Shown here: piece after piece, positions 1 to 7,186 of the stretch
How positions within the stretch are numbered: the first letter of the stretch is position 1
How the letters are laid out: each line of letters starts with the position of its first letter
From: Bailinhaonella thermotolerans
Lineage (GTDB): Bacteria; Actinomycetota; Actinomycetes; Streptosporangiales; Streptosporangiaceae
DNA: 64,000 bases
Assembly: GCF_003594875.1 (NCBI RefSeq)
Contig: NZ_QZEY01000024.1
Span: 241-64,240 of the forward strand
Direction: 5' to 3'
Position numbers and translations under genes: made by a program
Notes under the pieces: generated by a model
Told to the model about the DNA's origin: nothing
What the model saw: the letters and a program-made list of their open reading frames with translations, nothing else
Database searches by the model: none

Positions 1-23
1 GCGACGCCCTCAAGCGCTCCTGA
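1..23 (+). CDS. possible 3' end of an upstream gene (partial)
   Basis: Reading from base 3, the window opens with codons for DALKRS followed by TGA. A strong hairpin follows 50 bases later, as expected after a gene. Only six codons are visible, so neither the reading frame nor the product can be confirmed. Confidence 0.3.
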
Positions 24-73
24 CCAGCGGCCCCTGACCGCTCACAGGAGCAGCCCGGCCGGTAGAGCAGGCC

Positions 74-108
74 AAGACCCCATCCCCACCACCCGGGGGT
101 GGGGTCTT
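74..108. terminator. hairpin terminator
   Basis: AAGACCCCA (74-82) pairs with TGGGGTCTT (100-108) in a perfect 9-bp stem with a GC-rich loop that can pair further. It lies between the end of the leftmost gene and the convergent small gene that stops at 131, so it can serve both directions. There is no clear U-tract, as is usual for actinomycete hairpins. Confidence 0.6.
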
Positions 109-130
109 CGCATGCCCGCGCATGGCGGGG

Positions 131-331
131 TCAGCCCTGCCAGCAGCGCCGCACGACGTCGTCCTCCAGGACGAAGTTGATGCGGGACGGGACGTACTCC
201 ATGGTCATCGGCTCGCCGGGGCTCAGCTTGCGGACCATGCCCCAGCCGCGCTCCCCCGCGCGGTTCTCGGCGGCGCGGACGTCGAGTCCGACGTAGGCGT
301 CGAGGTCGTCTTCGGGTGCTTCGTCGCTCAT
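131..331 (-). CDS. I78-family peptidase-inhibitor-like small protein
   Basis: This 66-residue protein starts at the third in-frame ATG (MSDEAPEDD); two earlier ATGs at 343 and 340 are alternatives. Its body matches the I78 peptidase-inhibitor pattern: a YVGL segment, an alanine-rich helix, a PGEPMTMEY strand, an SRINF segment (RLN in the family consensus) and a terminal acidic turn ending VVRRCWQG. I78 proteins are small inhibitors of serine proteases. No signal peptide is visible, so it would act in the cytoplasm unless the start is mis-set. It stands alone, convergent with the gene to its left and about 80 bases downstream of the LLM oxidoreductase on the same strand. The family assignment is by pattern recognition only. 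Confidence 0.6.
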   Translation of the reverse strand: MSDEAPEDDLDAYVGLDVRAAENRAGERGWGMVRKLSPGEPMTMEYVPSRINFVLEDDVVRRCWQG

Positions 332-410
332 GCCCGCCATCATGCCCCGCCCGCCGCCTCCGCGCGTCCTCCGATCGGAGCGCCCCGGCCCGCCGTACCC
401 GGGGAAGGGG

Positions 411-1244
411 CTACGCGAGGCCGTACCGGGCGGCGAACTCCGGCAGGGCGGCCAGGGCGTCGCGGCTGCGGGTCCAGGGGCGGACGATGAGGCGGTCGAC
501 GCCGAGCTTCGCCCACTCGGCGACCTCCTCGGGGCCGGAGAGCGCGTACGCGTGGACGGTCACCTCGAACGGGCCCTCGCGGCCCGCGCGCAGTTCGGCG
601 AGGGCGTCGAGCTGGGGACGGACGCTCTCCAGGGTGTGCGGCATGCTGATCCAGCCGTCGCACAGCGTGGCCGCCCGGCGCAGCGCGGCGCGCGACTCGC
701 CCCCGGCCAGGACCGGCAGCCGCTCCTGCGCCGGCTTGGGCTCGAAGGCGACCTCGGGGAACCGGTAGAACCGCCCCTCGTGCGCGACCGCCGGTTCCGT
801 CCACAGCCGCCGCGCCACGGTCAGCGCCTCGTCGAGCCGCGCCCCGCGCGTGGCGAAGTCCAGCCCGGCCGCGACCCACTCCCCTTCGTACCACCCGGCG
901 CCGACCCCGCAGATCGCCCGCCCGCCGGACACCTGGTCGAGCGTCGCGAACGCCCGCGCCGACACGAACGGATGTCGCAGCGCGAACAGGTGGACCGCCG
1001 TCCCCAGCCGCACCCGCGACGTCAGCCCGGCCAGCAGGCACAGGTAGGCGGTCGCGTCGAACAGCGGCGTGGCCGGCCTGATCCCCGGCTTGTCCGATCC
1101 CGGATACGCCGCCAGCGACAGGTCCGTGGCGAACACCAGGTGCTCGGCCAGCCACACCGACTCGAACCCCAGCTCGTCCGCCGCCACCGCCACGTCCCGC
1201 CACGCGTCCGGATGCAACAGCCCCAGCGGCACCCCGAACCTCAC
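411..1244 (-). CDS. LLM-class (F420-dependent type) oxidoreductase
   Basis: This 277-residue TIM-barrel enzyme belongs to the luciferase-like monooxygenase superfamily, whose actinobacterial members of this length mostly use coenzyme F420. Recognisable blocks are the N-terminal strand RFGVPLG, the ELGFESVWLAEH segment, RVRLGTAV, the DQVSGGRAICGVGAGW cofactor-binding loop and the LPVLAGG strand near the C terminus. The GTG start is chosen because GGAGGG lies 11 bases upstream and longer versions have no supporting signal. It is divergent from the SDR/CaiB operon. A 16-bp operator at 1269-1284 lies upstream, so it belongs to the same regulon as its neighbours. The substrate is unknown; the context suggests breakdown of an alicyclic or lipid-like compound. 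Confidence 0.85.
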   Translation of the reverse strand: MRFGVPLGLLHPDAWRDVAVAADELGFESVWLAEHLVFATDLSLAAYPGSDKPGIRPATPLFDATAYLCLLAGLTSRVRLGTAVHLFALRHPFVSARAFATLDQVSGGRAICGVGAGWYEGEWVAAGLDFATRGARLDEALTVARRLWTEPAVAHEGRFYRFPEVAFEPKPAQERLPVLAGGESRAALRRAATLCDGWISMPHTLESVRPQLDALAELRAGREGPFEVTVHAYALSGPEEVAEWAKLGVDRLIVRPWTRSRDALAALPEFAARYGLA

Positions 1245-1268
1245 GGCCCCACCACCCTCCACGCGACA

Positions 1269-1284
1269 CCGAGCAATCGCTTGG
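1269..1284 (-). promoter_or_regulatory. 16-bp operator, copy A
   Basis: CCGAGCAATCGCTTGG, reverse complement CCAAGCGATTGCTCGG, is a near-palindrome. It lies just downstream of a possible -10 (TACCGT on the minus strand, 1293-1298) of the LLM gene starting at 1244. The identical 16-mer, extended to 19 identical bases, recurs at 15684-15699. A TetR-type repressor site is the likely explanation. Confidence 0.7.
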
Positions 1285-1348
1285 TTTTCCGTACGGTAAC
1301 ACCGGCCCGGACCCCACGGGAGGGCCCGCTCACCCGCCCCGCGCGGCG

Positions 1349-1377
1349 ATGACAAGCAAGCGATCGGTTGGTAGCGT
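1349..1377 (+). promoter_or_regulatory. SDR-operon promoter with embedded operator, copy B
   Basis: ATGACA (1349-1354) and TAGCGT (1372-1377) form a -35/-10 pair with a 17-bp spacer. The spacer is filled by operator copy B, GCAAGCGATCGGTTGG (1356-1371). The -10 ends six bases before the SDR ATG, which has no Shine-Dalgarno sequence, so the mRNA is probably leaderless. A repressor bound here would occlude RNA polymerase directly. Confidence 0.65.
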
Positions 1378-1383
1378 CGGGGG

Positions 1384-2160
1384 ATGTTGCTCGAGGGGAA
1401 GGTCGCGGTGGTCACGGGGGCGGGGCCGGGGCTGGGGCGGACCCTGGCGCGGCTCATGGCGGAGGACGGGGCGCGCGTCGTGGTGTCCGGGCGGCGGGCC
1501 GAGGTCGTGGAGACGATCGCCGGCGAGGTGCCGGGGACGCTCGCGGTGCCGGCCGACGTGACGGACGCCGAGGCGGTGCGGGGGCTGGCCGGGCGGGTGA
1601 TGGCCGAGTTCGGCCGGATCGACGTGCTGGTGAACGCCGCCTTCCCGGGGACGCACCGCAAGAACGTGCTGGAGATGGACGACGACGACCTCGCGGGCTG
1701 GCGGCGGGCCGTGGACATCGGGGCCTACGGGACGCTGCTGGCCTGCCGGTTCGTCGCGCCGCACATGGTCGCCGCCGGGAGCGGGTCGATCGTGAACGTG
1801 ACGTCGATGTCGTCGCGGAAGGGGTACGCCGGGCGCAGCGACTTCGCCGCCGGGAAGGCCGCGGCGCACCTGCTGTCGCACTGCCTGGCCGACGAGCTGG
1901 GGCCGTACGGCGTGCGCGTGAACTGCGTCGCGCCGGGGTGGATCCACAGCGACGTGCTGGAGGACTGGATGCGGACCCGGGCCAAGGAGGCCGGGACCAC
2001 GTACGAGGAGGTCTACCGGGGGGACGTGGAGCGGATGGCGCTGCGCCGGATCGCGACCGAGGAGGACGTGGCGCGGGCGGTGATCTTCCTGGCGTCGGAC
2101 CGGGCCGCGGCGACCACGGGGGCGACGATCGACGTGAACGCCGGGCAGCTCTTCACGTGA
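1384..2160 (+). CDS. short-chain dehydrogenase/reductase with FxxxK active-site motif
   Basis: This is a 258-residue classical-length SDR. The Rossmann glycine motif TGAGPGLG is at residues 11-18, VNAAFPG stands in for the NNAG motif, and the active-site serine is S141. The catalytic tyrosine of the YxxxK motif is replaced: the sequence reads F154-A-A-G-K158, with S141 the usual 13 residues earlier. The codon is TTC, one base from TAC. The nearest tyrosine, Y148, is six residues upstream and out of register. The enzyme may therefore be a slow or atypical oxidoreductase, or use another acid. It is translated from a leaderless-looking ATG and overlaps the CoA transferase by GTGA, so the two are co-translated. 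NAD(P)-linked oxidation of a hydroxyacyl or cyclic alcohol intermediate is the inferred role. Confidence 0.85.
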   Translation: MLLEGKVAVVTGAGPGLGRTLARLMAEDGARVVVSGRRAEVVETIAGEVPGTLAVPADVTDAEAVRGLAGRVMAEFGRIDVLVNAAFPGTHRKNVLEMDDDDLAGWRRAVDIGAYGTLLACRFVAPHMVAAGSGSIVNVTSMSSRKGYAGRSDFAAGKAAAHLLSHCLADELGPYGVRVNCVAPGWIHSDVLEDWMRTRAKEAGTTYEEVYRGDVERMALRRIATEEDVARAVIFLASDRAAATTGATIDVNAGQLFT

Positions 2161-3356
2161 GCGGGCCGCTGGCGGGGGTGCGCGTCGTCGAGCTGGGGAT
2201 CTGGGTGGCGGGGCCGGCCGCCGCCTGCGTGCTCGCCGACTGGGGCGCGGACGTGGTGAAGGTCGAGGCGCCGGGCGGGGACCCGCAGCGGGCGTTCTCG
2301 GCGACGCTCGGGGACACGGCCGTGAACCCGACCTTCGAGGCGAGCAACCGGGGCAAGCGCGGGGTGGTGCTGGACCTGCGCTCCCCCGAAGGGGCCGCGC
2401 GCATGCGGGACCTGCTCGCCCGGGCGGACGTGTTCGTCACGAACCTGCGCGTCCCGGCCCTGGAACGGCTCGGGCTCGCGTACGAGGCGCTGGCCGGGCC
2501 GTACCCCCGGCTGGTGTACGCGCTGCTCACGGCGCACGGGCTGGACGGGCCCGACCGGGACGCGCCGGGGTACGACGTCGGGTCGTACTGGTCGCGCGCG
2601 GGGATCGCGGCCCAGCTCGCCGCGCCGGGCGGGCCGCCGCCGATGCCGCGCGGAGGCATGGGCGACCGGCCGGCCGGGATGGCCCTGGCCGCGGCGGTGT
2701 GCGCGGCGCTGTACGCCAGGGAGCGCGGCGGGCGCGGCCAGCTCGTGACCACCTCCCTGCTGCGGCAGGGCGCGTTCACGCTCGCCTCCGACCTGACGAG
2801 CGTGCTGCGCACCGGCGCGGCCATGCCGGTGATGACCCGGGAGACGATGCCCAATCCCCTGGTCAACCCCTATCGGGCGGCGGACGGGTCCTGGTTCTGG
2901 CTGCTCGGCCTGGAGTCCGGGAGGCACTGGCCGGCGCTGCTCGCGGCCCTCGGCGACCCGCCCTGGGCGGCCGGCTTCCCCACGCCCGCCGTACGCGCGA
3001 CGCGGCGGGCGGAGCTGACGGCGCTGCTCGACGCGGAGTTCGCGCGGCTGCCCCGGGCGGGGTGGGCCGAGCGGTTCGCGGCGGCGGGGGTGTGGTGGTC
3101 CCCGGTCCAGACGGTCGAGGAGGTGCTGGCGGACCCGCAGGTGCGAGCGAGCGGCGCGATCCTTGGCGACGTGGTGGCCGGGCCGTGCGACTTCTCGGCC
3201 GACGTGTGCGCCCCGGGCCGTACGGCGCCGCGCCTGGGCCAGCACACGGACGAGGTGCTGGCCGAGCTGGGGCACGGGGAAACACGAGGCACGGGAGCGG
3301 GCGGCTCGGGAGCGGGCGGCTCGGGGTCCGGGGCGCGGGAGCGGGGGCCGGGCTAG
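2157..3356 (+). CDS. CaiB/BaiF-type (class III) CoA-transferase
   Basis: This is a 399-residue class III CoA transferase, which moves CoA between carboxylic acids through an aspartyl-CoA intermediate. The N-terminal LAGVRVVELG and the WGADVVKVEAPGGD block are family hallmarks, as are the LDLRSPEG and FVTNLR segments. The catalytic aspartate is D140 in GYDVGSYW. The C terminus runs into about 25 Gly/Ser/Arg-rich residues encoded by a repeated GGGAGCGGGCGGCTC unit, which are probably unstructured. The GTG start overlaps the SDR stop (GTGA). Its likely task is to activate the acid made by the neighbouring oxidoreductases to a CoA thioester for beta-oxidation-like cleavage. The substrate cannot be read from the sequence. 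Confidence 0.88.
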   Translation: MSGPLAGVRVVELGIWVAGPAAACVLADWGADVVKVEAPGGDPQRAFSATLGDTAVNPTFEASNRGKRGVVLDLRSPEGAARMRDLLARADVFVTNLRVPALERLGLAYEALAGPYPRLVYALLTAHGLDGPDRDAPGYDVGSYWSRAGIAAQLAAPGGPPPMPRGGMGDRPAGMALAAAVCAALYARERGGRGQLVTTSLLRQGAFTLASDLTSVLRTGAAMPVMTRETMPNPLVNPYRAADGSWFWLLGLESGRHWPALLAALGDPPWAAGFPTPAVRATRRAELTALLDAEFARLPRAGWAERFAAAGVWWSPVQTVEEVLADPQVRASGAILGDVVAGPCDFSADVCAPGRTAPRLGQHTDEVLAELGHGETRGTGAGGSGAGGSGSGARERGPG

Positions 3357-3404
3357 GCGCTCCGGGATCGGGTGCGGCGTGAGGTTCGCCGATCAAGCAC
3401 TACA

Positions 3405-3423
3405 TTAGGCATGCCTTACCTAA
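3405..3423 (+). promoter_or_regulatory. IdeR/DmdR iron box
   Basis: TTAGGCATGCCTTACCTAA matches the 19-bp DtxR/IdeR/DmdR consensus at about 15 positions, including both outer TTAGG/CCTAA arms. It lies 20 bases before the siderophore-binding-protein start and overlaps a possible -10 (TACATT, 3401-3406). Iron-replete repression of that gene is expected. Confidence 0.85.
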
Positions 3424-3442
3424 GCACCACGAAAGGGAACAG

Positions 3443-4396
3443 ATGGCCGCCCTCCGCCTCCGGCTCGGAGCCGTACTCGCCACGTTGATCGCCGCAGGCT
3501 CCCTCGCCGCCTGCGGCGGAGGCGGCGGCGGCGCCGAGGCCACCGGCCCGACCCGCGTCGTCAAGCACGCGATGGGCGAGACGAAGGTCCCCGAGACCCC
3601 CAAGCGCGTCGTCGTCCTCGACACCGACAAGCTCGACACGATGGCCTCCCTCGGCCTGACCCCCGTCGGCGCCGCCCGCGGCGACCAGCAGACCGGCTGG
3701 CCGGCGTACCTCGGCGAGCGGTTCCAGAAGGTCGAGCCCGTCGGCACGCTGAAGGAGCCGTCGCTGGAGGCCATCAAGAAGCTGCGCCCCGACCTGATCC
3801 TGGGCTCGAAGTTCCGCCAGGAGGCGCTGTATCCCAAGCTGGCGGCGATCGCCCCGACCGTGTTCACCGAGAAGGTCGGCCTCACCTGGAAGGAGAACTT
3901 CCTCCTCGACGCCGACGCCCTGAACAAGAAGGCCGAGGCCGAGAAGGTCCTCGCCGGCTACCACCAGCGCGCCAAGGACCTCGGGGCCAAGCTGGGCGAC
4001 CCGGCCAAGGTCAAGGTCAGCATCCTGCGCTTCATGCCGGGCACGATCCGGATGTACGGCCCGCAGTCCTTCTCCGGCATCGTCGTCGCCGACACCGGGA
4101 TCGGCCGCCCCGAGCACCAGCTCCTGGCCGACGCCAAGGACAAGCGCTTCGCCGAGCTGAGCGCCGAGCGCCTGAAGGAGGCCGACGGCGACGTCCTGTT
4201 CGTCAGCGCGTACGGCGCCCAGGCCGCCAAGGACCAGCAGGCCGCGGCCGCGGGCCCGCTCTGGAAGACCCTGGAGGCGGTCAAGTCCGGCAACGCCCAC
4301 GTGGTGGACGACGACATCTGGATGACCGGCATCGGCCCCACGGCCGCCGGCCTCATCCTCGACGACCTCCAGAAGCACGTCCACCCCGCCAAGTAG
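3443..4396 (+). CDS. iron-siderophore ABC transporter substrate-binding lipoprotein
   Basis: This 317-residue class III (FecB/BtuF-like) binding protein has a lipobox LAAC near residue 23 followed by a glycine linker, so it should be anchored outside the membrane. Family features include TPKRVVVLD, the EPSLEAIKKLRPDLILG helix-strand unit and the C-terminal VVDDDIWMTG segment. Its job is to capture a ferric siderophore and pass it to a FecCD-type permease. No permease, ATPase or siderophore biosynthesis gene is nearby, so it must work with a transporter encoded elsewhere. A Shine-Dalgarno GAAAGGGA precedes the ATG. The iron box just upstream marks it as iron-repressed and separates it functionally from the flanking catabolic genes. 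Confidence 0.9.
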   Translation: MAALRLRLGAVLATLIAAGSLAACGGGGGGAEATGPTRVVKHAMGETKVPETPKRVVVLDTDKLDTMASLGLTPVGAARGDQQTGWPAYLGERFQKVEPVGTLKEPSLEAIKKLRPDLILGSKFRQEALYPKLAAIAPTVFTEKVGLTWKENFLLDADALNKKAEAEKVLAGYHQRAKDLGAKLGDPAKVKVSILRFMPGTIRMYGPQSFSGIVVADTGIGRPEHQLLADAKDKRFAELSAERLKEADGDVLFVSAYGAQAAKDQQAAAAGPLWKTLEAVKSGNAHVVDDDIWMTGIGPTAAGLILDDLQKHVHPAK

Positions 4397-4406
4397 CCCG
4401 CCCCGA

Positions 4407-4432
4407 GCGCGCCGCGCCCACGCGCGGCGCGC
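4407..4432. terminator. bidirectional hairpin terminator
   Basis: GCGCGCCGCG (4407-4416) and CGCGGCGCGC (4423-4432) form a perfect 10-bp stem with a 6-base loop. It lies between the convergent siderophore-binding-protein and alcohol dehydrogenase genes. Confidence 0.65.
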
Positions 4433-4480
4433 CCTCGCGGTTCAGCGCGCCCTCGCGGTTCAGCGCGCCCTCGCGGTTCA
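4427..4480. repeat. 3 x 18-bp tandem repeat containing the adh stop codon
   Basis: Three perfect copies of GCGCGCCCTCGCGGTTCA run to base 4480. On the minus strand each copy begins with TGA, and the first TGA read is the alcohol dehydrogenase stop. Because the unit is a multiple of three, the gene end now carries three in-frame stops. The first copy overlaps the right arm of the terminator hairpin. Confidence 0.9.
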
Positions 4481-5581
4481 GTCGAAGACGATGACGCTGC
4501 GAGCCACGGCGCCCCGCCGTACGTGGTCCACGGCCTCGTTGACGCGGTCCAGGGGAAGGCGCTCGGTGATCAGGGCGTCCAGGTCCAGGCGGCCGCGGAG
4601 GTACTGGTCGGCGAGCATGGGCAGGTCGCGGACGGGGCTGGCGTCGCCGCCCTGGGTGCCGGCGAGGCGGCGGGAGCCGAACAGCAGGCCCGGGGGGATC
4701 GACAGGGGCTCGCCGGACGGCGGGCTGCCGACCATGACCGTGGTGCCGCCGGGCCTGGTGGCGGCGAAGGCGTCGCCCAGGACCGAGGCGACCCCGGTGA
4801 CGTCGAAGGCGTAGTCCGCGCCGCCGCGGACGATCTCGCCGACCTGCTTGGGCAGGTCCTCGGACAGGATCGCGTGGGTGGCGCCGAAGCGGAGGGCCAG
4901 GTCCAGCTTGGACCGGACGATGTCGGCCGCGATGATCGTGGTGGCGCCGGCGAGGGTGGCGCCCTGGATCACGTTGAGCCCCACGCCGCCGCAGCCGACG
5001 ACCAGGACGCTGGAGCCCGGCTCGACCCTCGCCACGTTGAGGACGGCCCCGACACCCGTCACGACGCCGCAGGCCAGCAGGGACATCGCGGCCAGCGGGG
5101 CGGACGGGTCGATCTTGACGCACATGGGCTCGTTGACCACGGCGTACTCCGCGAACGAGCCGATCCCGATCATCGGCCGCGCGGCCCTGCCGTCCACCTT
5201 GAGCCGGGTCGTCCCGTCGCCCATCAGGCCCGCGATCGCCGCCATGCGCGTACGGCCCGAGCACAGGTGGAAGCGGCCGGAACCGCAGTTGCGGCAGCGC
5301 CCGCAGGGGCCGTTCATGGAGATGATGACGTGGTCGCCCGGTTTGACCGAGGAGACCCCGGGGCCGGTGCTCTCGACGACGCCGGCGCTCTCGTGGCCGA
5401 GCACGAACGGCAGTTCCCGCACCACCGGGCTCTTGCCGTCCAGGGCCTTGATGTCCGAGCCGCACACGCCCGAGGCGGCGATCTTCACGCGCACCTCGCC
5501 GGGGCCGGGGTCGGCGATCTCCACCTCGCGGATCTCCATGGGCGCCTTGAAGTCCGTCAGCACCGCCGCACGCATCAGCAT
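4478..5581 (-). CDS. zinc-dependent alcohol dehydrogenase (MDR superfamily)
   Basis: This is a 367-residue medium-chain dehydrogenase. Catalytic zinc ligands are C40 and H63-E64 (GHE); the structural-zinc cysteines are C93, C96, C99 and C107 in the CGRCRNC...HLC loop. The nucleotide-binding GCGGVGLN motif follows in the second half. Such enzymes oxidise alcohols to aldehydes or ketones with NAD(P). I prefer the ATG at 5581 because TTGCCC and TAGTTT form a promoter ending seven bases before it, giving a leaderless message. A TTG at 5590 and an ATG at 5575 are alternatives. Operator copy C overlaps the -35, tying it to the SDR/CaiB and importer genes. The role in the pathway is inferred from this co-regulation. 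Confidence 0.88.
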   Translation of the reverse strand: MLMRAAVLTDFKAPMEIREVEIADPGPGEVRVKIAASGVCGSDIKALDGKSPVVRELPFVLGHESAGVVESTGPGVSSVKPGDHVIISMNGPCGRCRNCGSGRFHLCSGRTRMAAIAGLMGDGTTRLKVDGRAARPMIGIGSFAEYAVVNEPMCVKIDPSAPLAAMSLLACGVVTGVGAVLNVARVEPGSSVLVVGCGGVGLNVIQGATLAGATTIIAADIVRSKLDLALRFGATHAILSEDLPKQVGEIVRGGADYAFDVTGVASVLGDAFAATRPGGTTVMVGSPPSGEPLSIPPGLLFGSRRLAGTQGGDASPVRDLPMLADQYLRGRLDLDALITERLPLDRVNEAVDHVRRGAVARSVIVFD

Positions 5582-5588
5582 GCCGTAC

Positions 5589-5629
5589 AAACTAGCCCCG
5601 GCCAGTTAGGCGGGCAAGCACTTGCTTGG
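5589..5629 (-). promoter_or_regulatory. adh promoter with operator copy C
   Basis: On the minus strand TTGCCC (5612-5617), a 17-bp spacer and TAGTTT (5589-5594) form a promoter. Its start point falls on the adh ATG. Operator copy C, GCAAGCACTTGCTTGG on the plus strand (5614-5629), overlaps the -35. The core CAAGCACTTG also fits the KstR2-type pattern CAAGnnCTTG, but the other copies do not. Confidence 0.65.
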
Positions 5630-5643
5630 GTGACGTCCGGCCA

Positions 5644-5696
5644 TTGACTTCCCGCGCGCGGCGAACCTACGCTGACCGAACCAAGCGAGCGCTAGG
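5644..5696 (+). promoter_or_regulatory. importer-operon promoter with operator copy D
   Basis: TTGACT (5644-5649), an 18-bp spacer and TACGCT (5668-5673) form a good promoter with a start near 5680. Operator copy D, CCAAGCGAGCGCTAGG (5681-5696), begins at the start point. Binding there would block initiation or early elongation. The leader to the binding-protein ATG is about 75 bases. Confidence 0.7.
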
Positions 5697-5758
5697 GCAA
5701 GTAAGAACGGGCGGAGGCGAGGGGGCGCCGAAGCGCGTGGGCGCGGATGGAGTGGGAC

Positions 5759-7024
5759 ATGGGCGGACCTGTCAGGCGTCGCCGGGTGATCGCGATGACG
5801 GCCGTGCTCGCGTTGGCGATCACGGGCTGCGCGGCCGAGAAGAAGGGTGGCGGGACCGCGAGCGGAAGCGGGTCCCAGGGCGTCACCGACACCACGATCC
5901 GGGTGGGCGGCGTGCTCACCAAGACCAGCGCGACCGGGTACTCCACGACCGACGCCGAGATCGGGGCCAGGGCGCGGTTCCAGCGGGCCAACGAGTCCGG
6001 CGGCGTGCACGGCCGGAAGATCGAGTTCATCGGCGCCGAGGACGACAACCAGGACGCGGCCAAGGGCGACGCGGCGGCCAAGAAGCTCGTGCAGAAGGAC
6101 AAGGTGTTCGCCCTGGTCCCGGTGCACGCGCCCAACTTCGGCGGCGCGCAGTTCCTCCAGCAGCAGGGCGTCCCGTTCTTCGGCTGGGCCACCGGCCCGC
6201 AGTGGTGCGCCACCACCGTCGGCTTCGGCTACAACGGCTGCCTGGCCCCCAAGCCCGGCTCCGGCTCCCAGACCTGGTGGGGCCGGCTGGTCGCCGAGCA
6301 CCTGGGCGGCTCGGCGGGCAAGACCGTGTTCGTCCAGACCACGGACTCCAGCGGCAGCAAGTACGGCGGGCGCACGATCTCCCAGTCGTTCGAGGCGGCC
6401 GGGTTCAAGATCGTGGGGATCTCCTCGGCCCTGCCCTCGGCAGCTCCCCCGCCGGACTGGCTGCCGTACATCAACAAGATCATGAAGTCGGACGCCGGAG
6501 GGCCGCCCGACCTGGTGGTCTCGATCATCGCGGGCACCAAGTTCAACATGGGCCTGTACGCGGCGCTGAAGAAGGCCGGGTACAAGGGCGCGATCAGCGA
6601 CGCGACCAGCTACGACGCGCGCATCCTGGCGGACCCCGCGACGAAGGCGGCGATGGAGGGCGTGATCGCCGCGCCCATGTTCGAGCCCTTCGAGTCCACG
6701 GTCCCGGAGATGGCCCGGCTCAAGGCCGACGTGGAGAAGGTCGCCGGCAAGGGCGTGACCCTGACCCAGCACCACGCGATCGGCTACTGGTCGGCGGACA
6801 TCTTCCTGAAGATGCTGGAGCAGACCGGCAAGGACCTCACCCGGGAGAGGTTCCTGGCCACCGCGAACGGCTCGTTCACCTACGAGAACCCCGGCTTCGG
6901 CCGCGTGCGCTACCCCAAGGACCACACCGAGCCGAGCGGCTGCGGCGCGCTCGTCCAGCTCGACGGGGGCGTGTTCAAGGTGCTCAAGAACATGAAGTGC
7001 TTCGACAACGTCACGCTCAAGTAG
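5759..7024 (+). CDS. Liv-type ABC transporter substrate-binding lipoprotein
   Basis: This is a type I periplasmic binding protein of about 421 residues, of the branched-chain amino acid/urea/amide receptor class. A short basic N terminus, a hydrophobic stretch and the lipobox ITGC followed by AAEKKGGG mark a lipoprotein. The mature part opens with TDTTIRVGGVL and contains ARFQRANESGGVHGRKIEF, typical of LivK-like receptors. The ATG at 5759 is preferred over that at 5747 because GGAG, six bases upstream, can act as its ribosome site. It is followed by the fused permease/ATPase and LivG genes after 160 bases, so the four functions form one importer. Operator copy D suggests it imports the substrate of the surrounding catabolic genes rather than an amino acid; that is inference. 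Confidence 0.87.
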   Translation: MGGPVRRRRVIAMTAVLALAITGCAAEKKGGGTASGSGSQGVTDTTIRVGGVLTKTSATGYSTTDAEIGARARFQRANESGGVHGRKIEFIGAEDDNQDAAKGDAAAKKLVQKDKVFALVPVHAPNFGGAQFLQQQGVPFFGWATGPQWCATTVGFGYNGCLAPKPGSGSQTWWGRLVAEHLGGSAGKTVFVQTTDSSGSKYGGRTISQSFEAAGFKIVGISSALPSAAPPPDWLPYINKIMKSDAGGPPDLVVSIIAGTKFNMGLYAALKKAGYKGAISDATSYDARILADPATKAAMEGVIAAPMFEPFESTVPEMARLKADVEKVAGKGVTLTQHHAIGYWSADIFLKMLEQTGKDLTRERFLATANGSFTYENPGFGRVRYPKDHTEPSGCGALVQLDGGVFKVLKNMKCFDNVTLK

Positions 7025-7042
7025 CCCGGGCGACCCGCTGAC

Positions 7043-7080
7043 GTGCCGCTCCCGCCCGTGCGGGCCGGTGGGGGCGGCAC
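7043..7080 (+). promoter_or_regulatory. intra-operon hairpin
   Basis: GTGCCGC (7043-7049) pairs with GCGGCAC (7074-7080), with further imperfect pairing inside. It sits 20 bases after the binding-protein stop and about 100 bases before the permease start. This position is common for hairpins that stabilise receptor mRNA relative to the downstream permease message. Confidence 0.45.
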
Positions 7081-7186
7081 GCGGGGGCCGGGCCCGGCAC
7101 GGCGGGACCGGCCCCCGCGAACCACCTCGGCCCGGACCGGCCCCCGCAACTCACCGATGGCGCGAACGTAAGGCGGATTGGGCGCT

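Noticed and set aside
3443-4396. A siderophore biosynthesis or uptake cluster
   Set aside because: Only the receptor lipoprotein is present; no NRPS, NIS synthetase, permease or ATPase lies nearby.
4427-4480. CRISPR-like repeats
   Set aside because: Units here and at 12413, 28463, 32088, 44035 and 50874 are directly abutting tandem copies without spacers, and no cas gene is present.
5614-5629. KstR2 (cholesterol regulon) binding site
   Set aside because: Only copy C fits CAAGnnCTTG; the other four copies have a different symmetry centre, and no cholesterol ring-degradation genes are present. The regulator is left unnamed.
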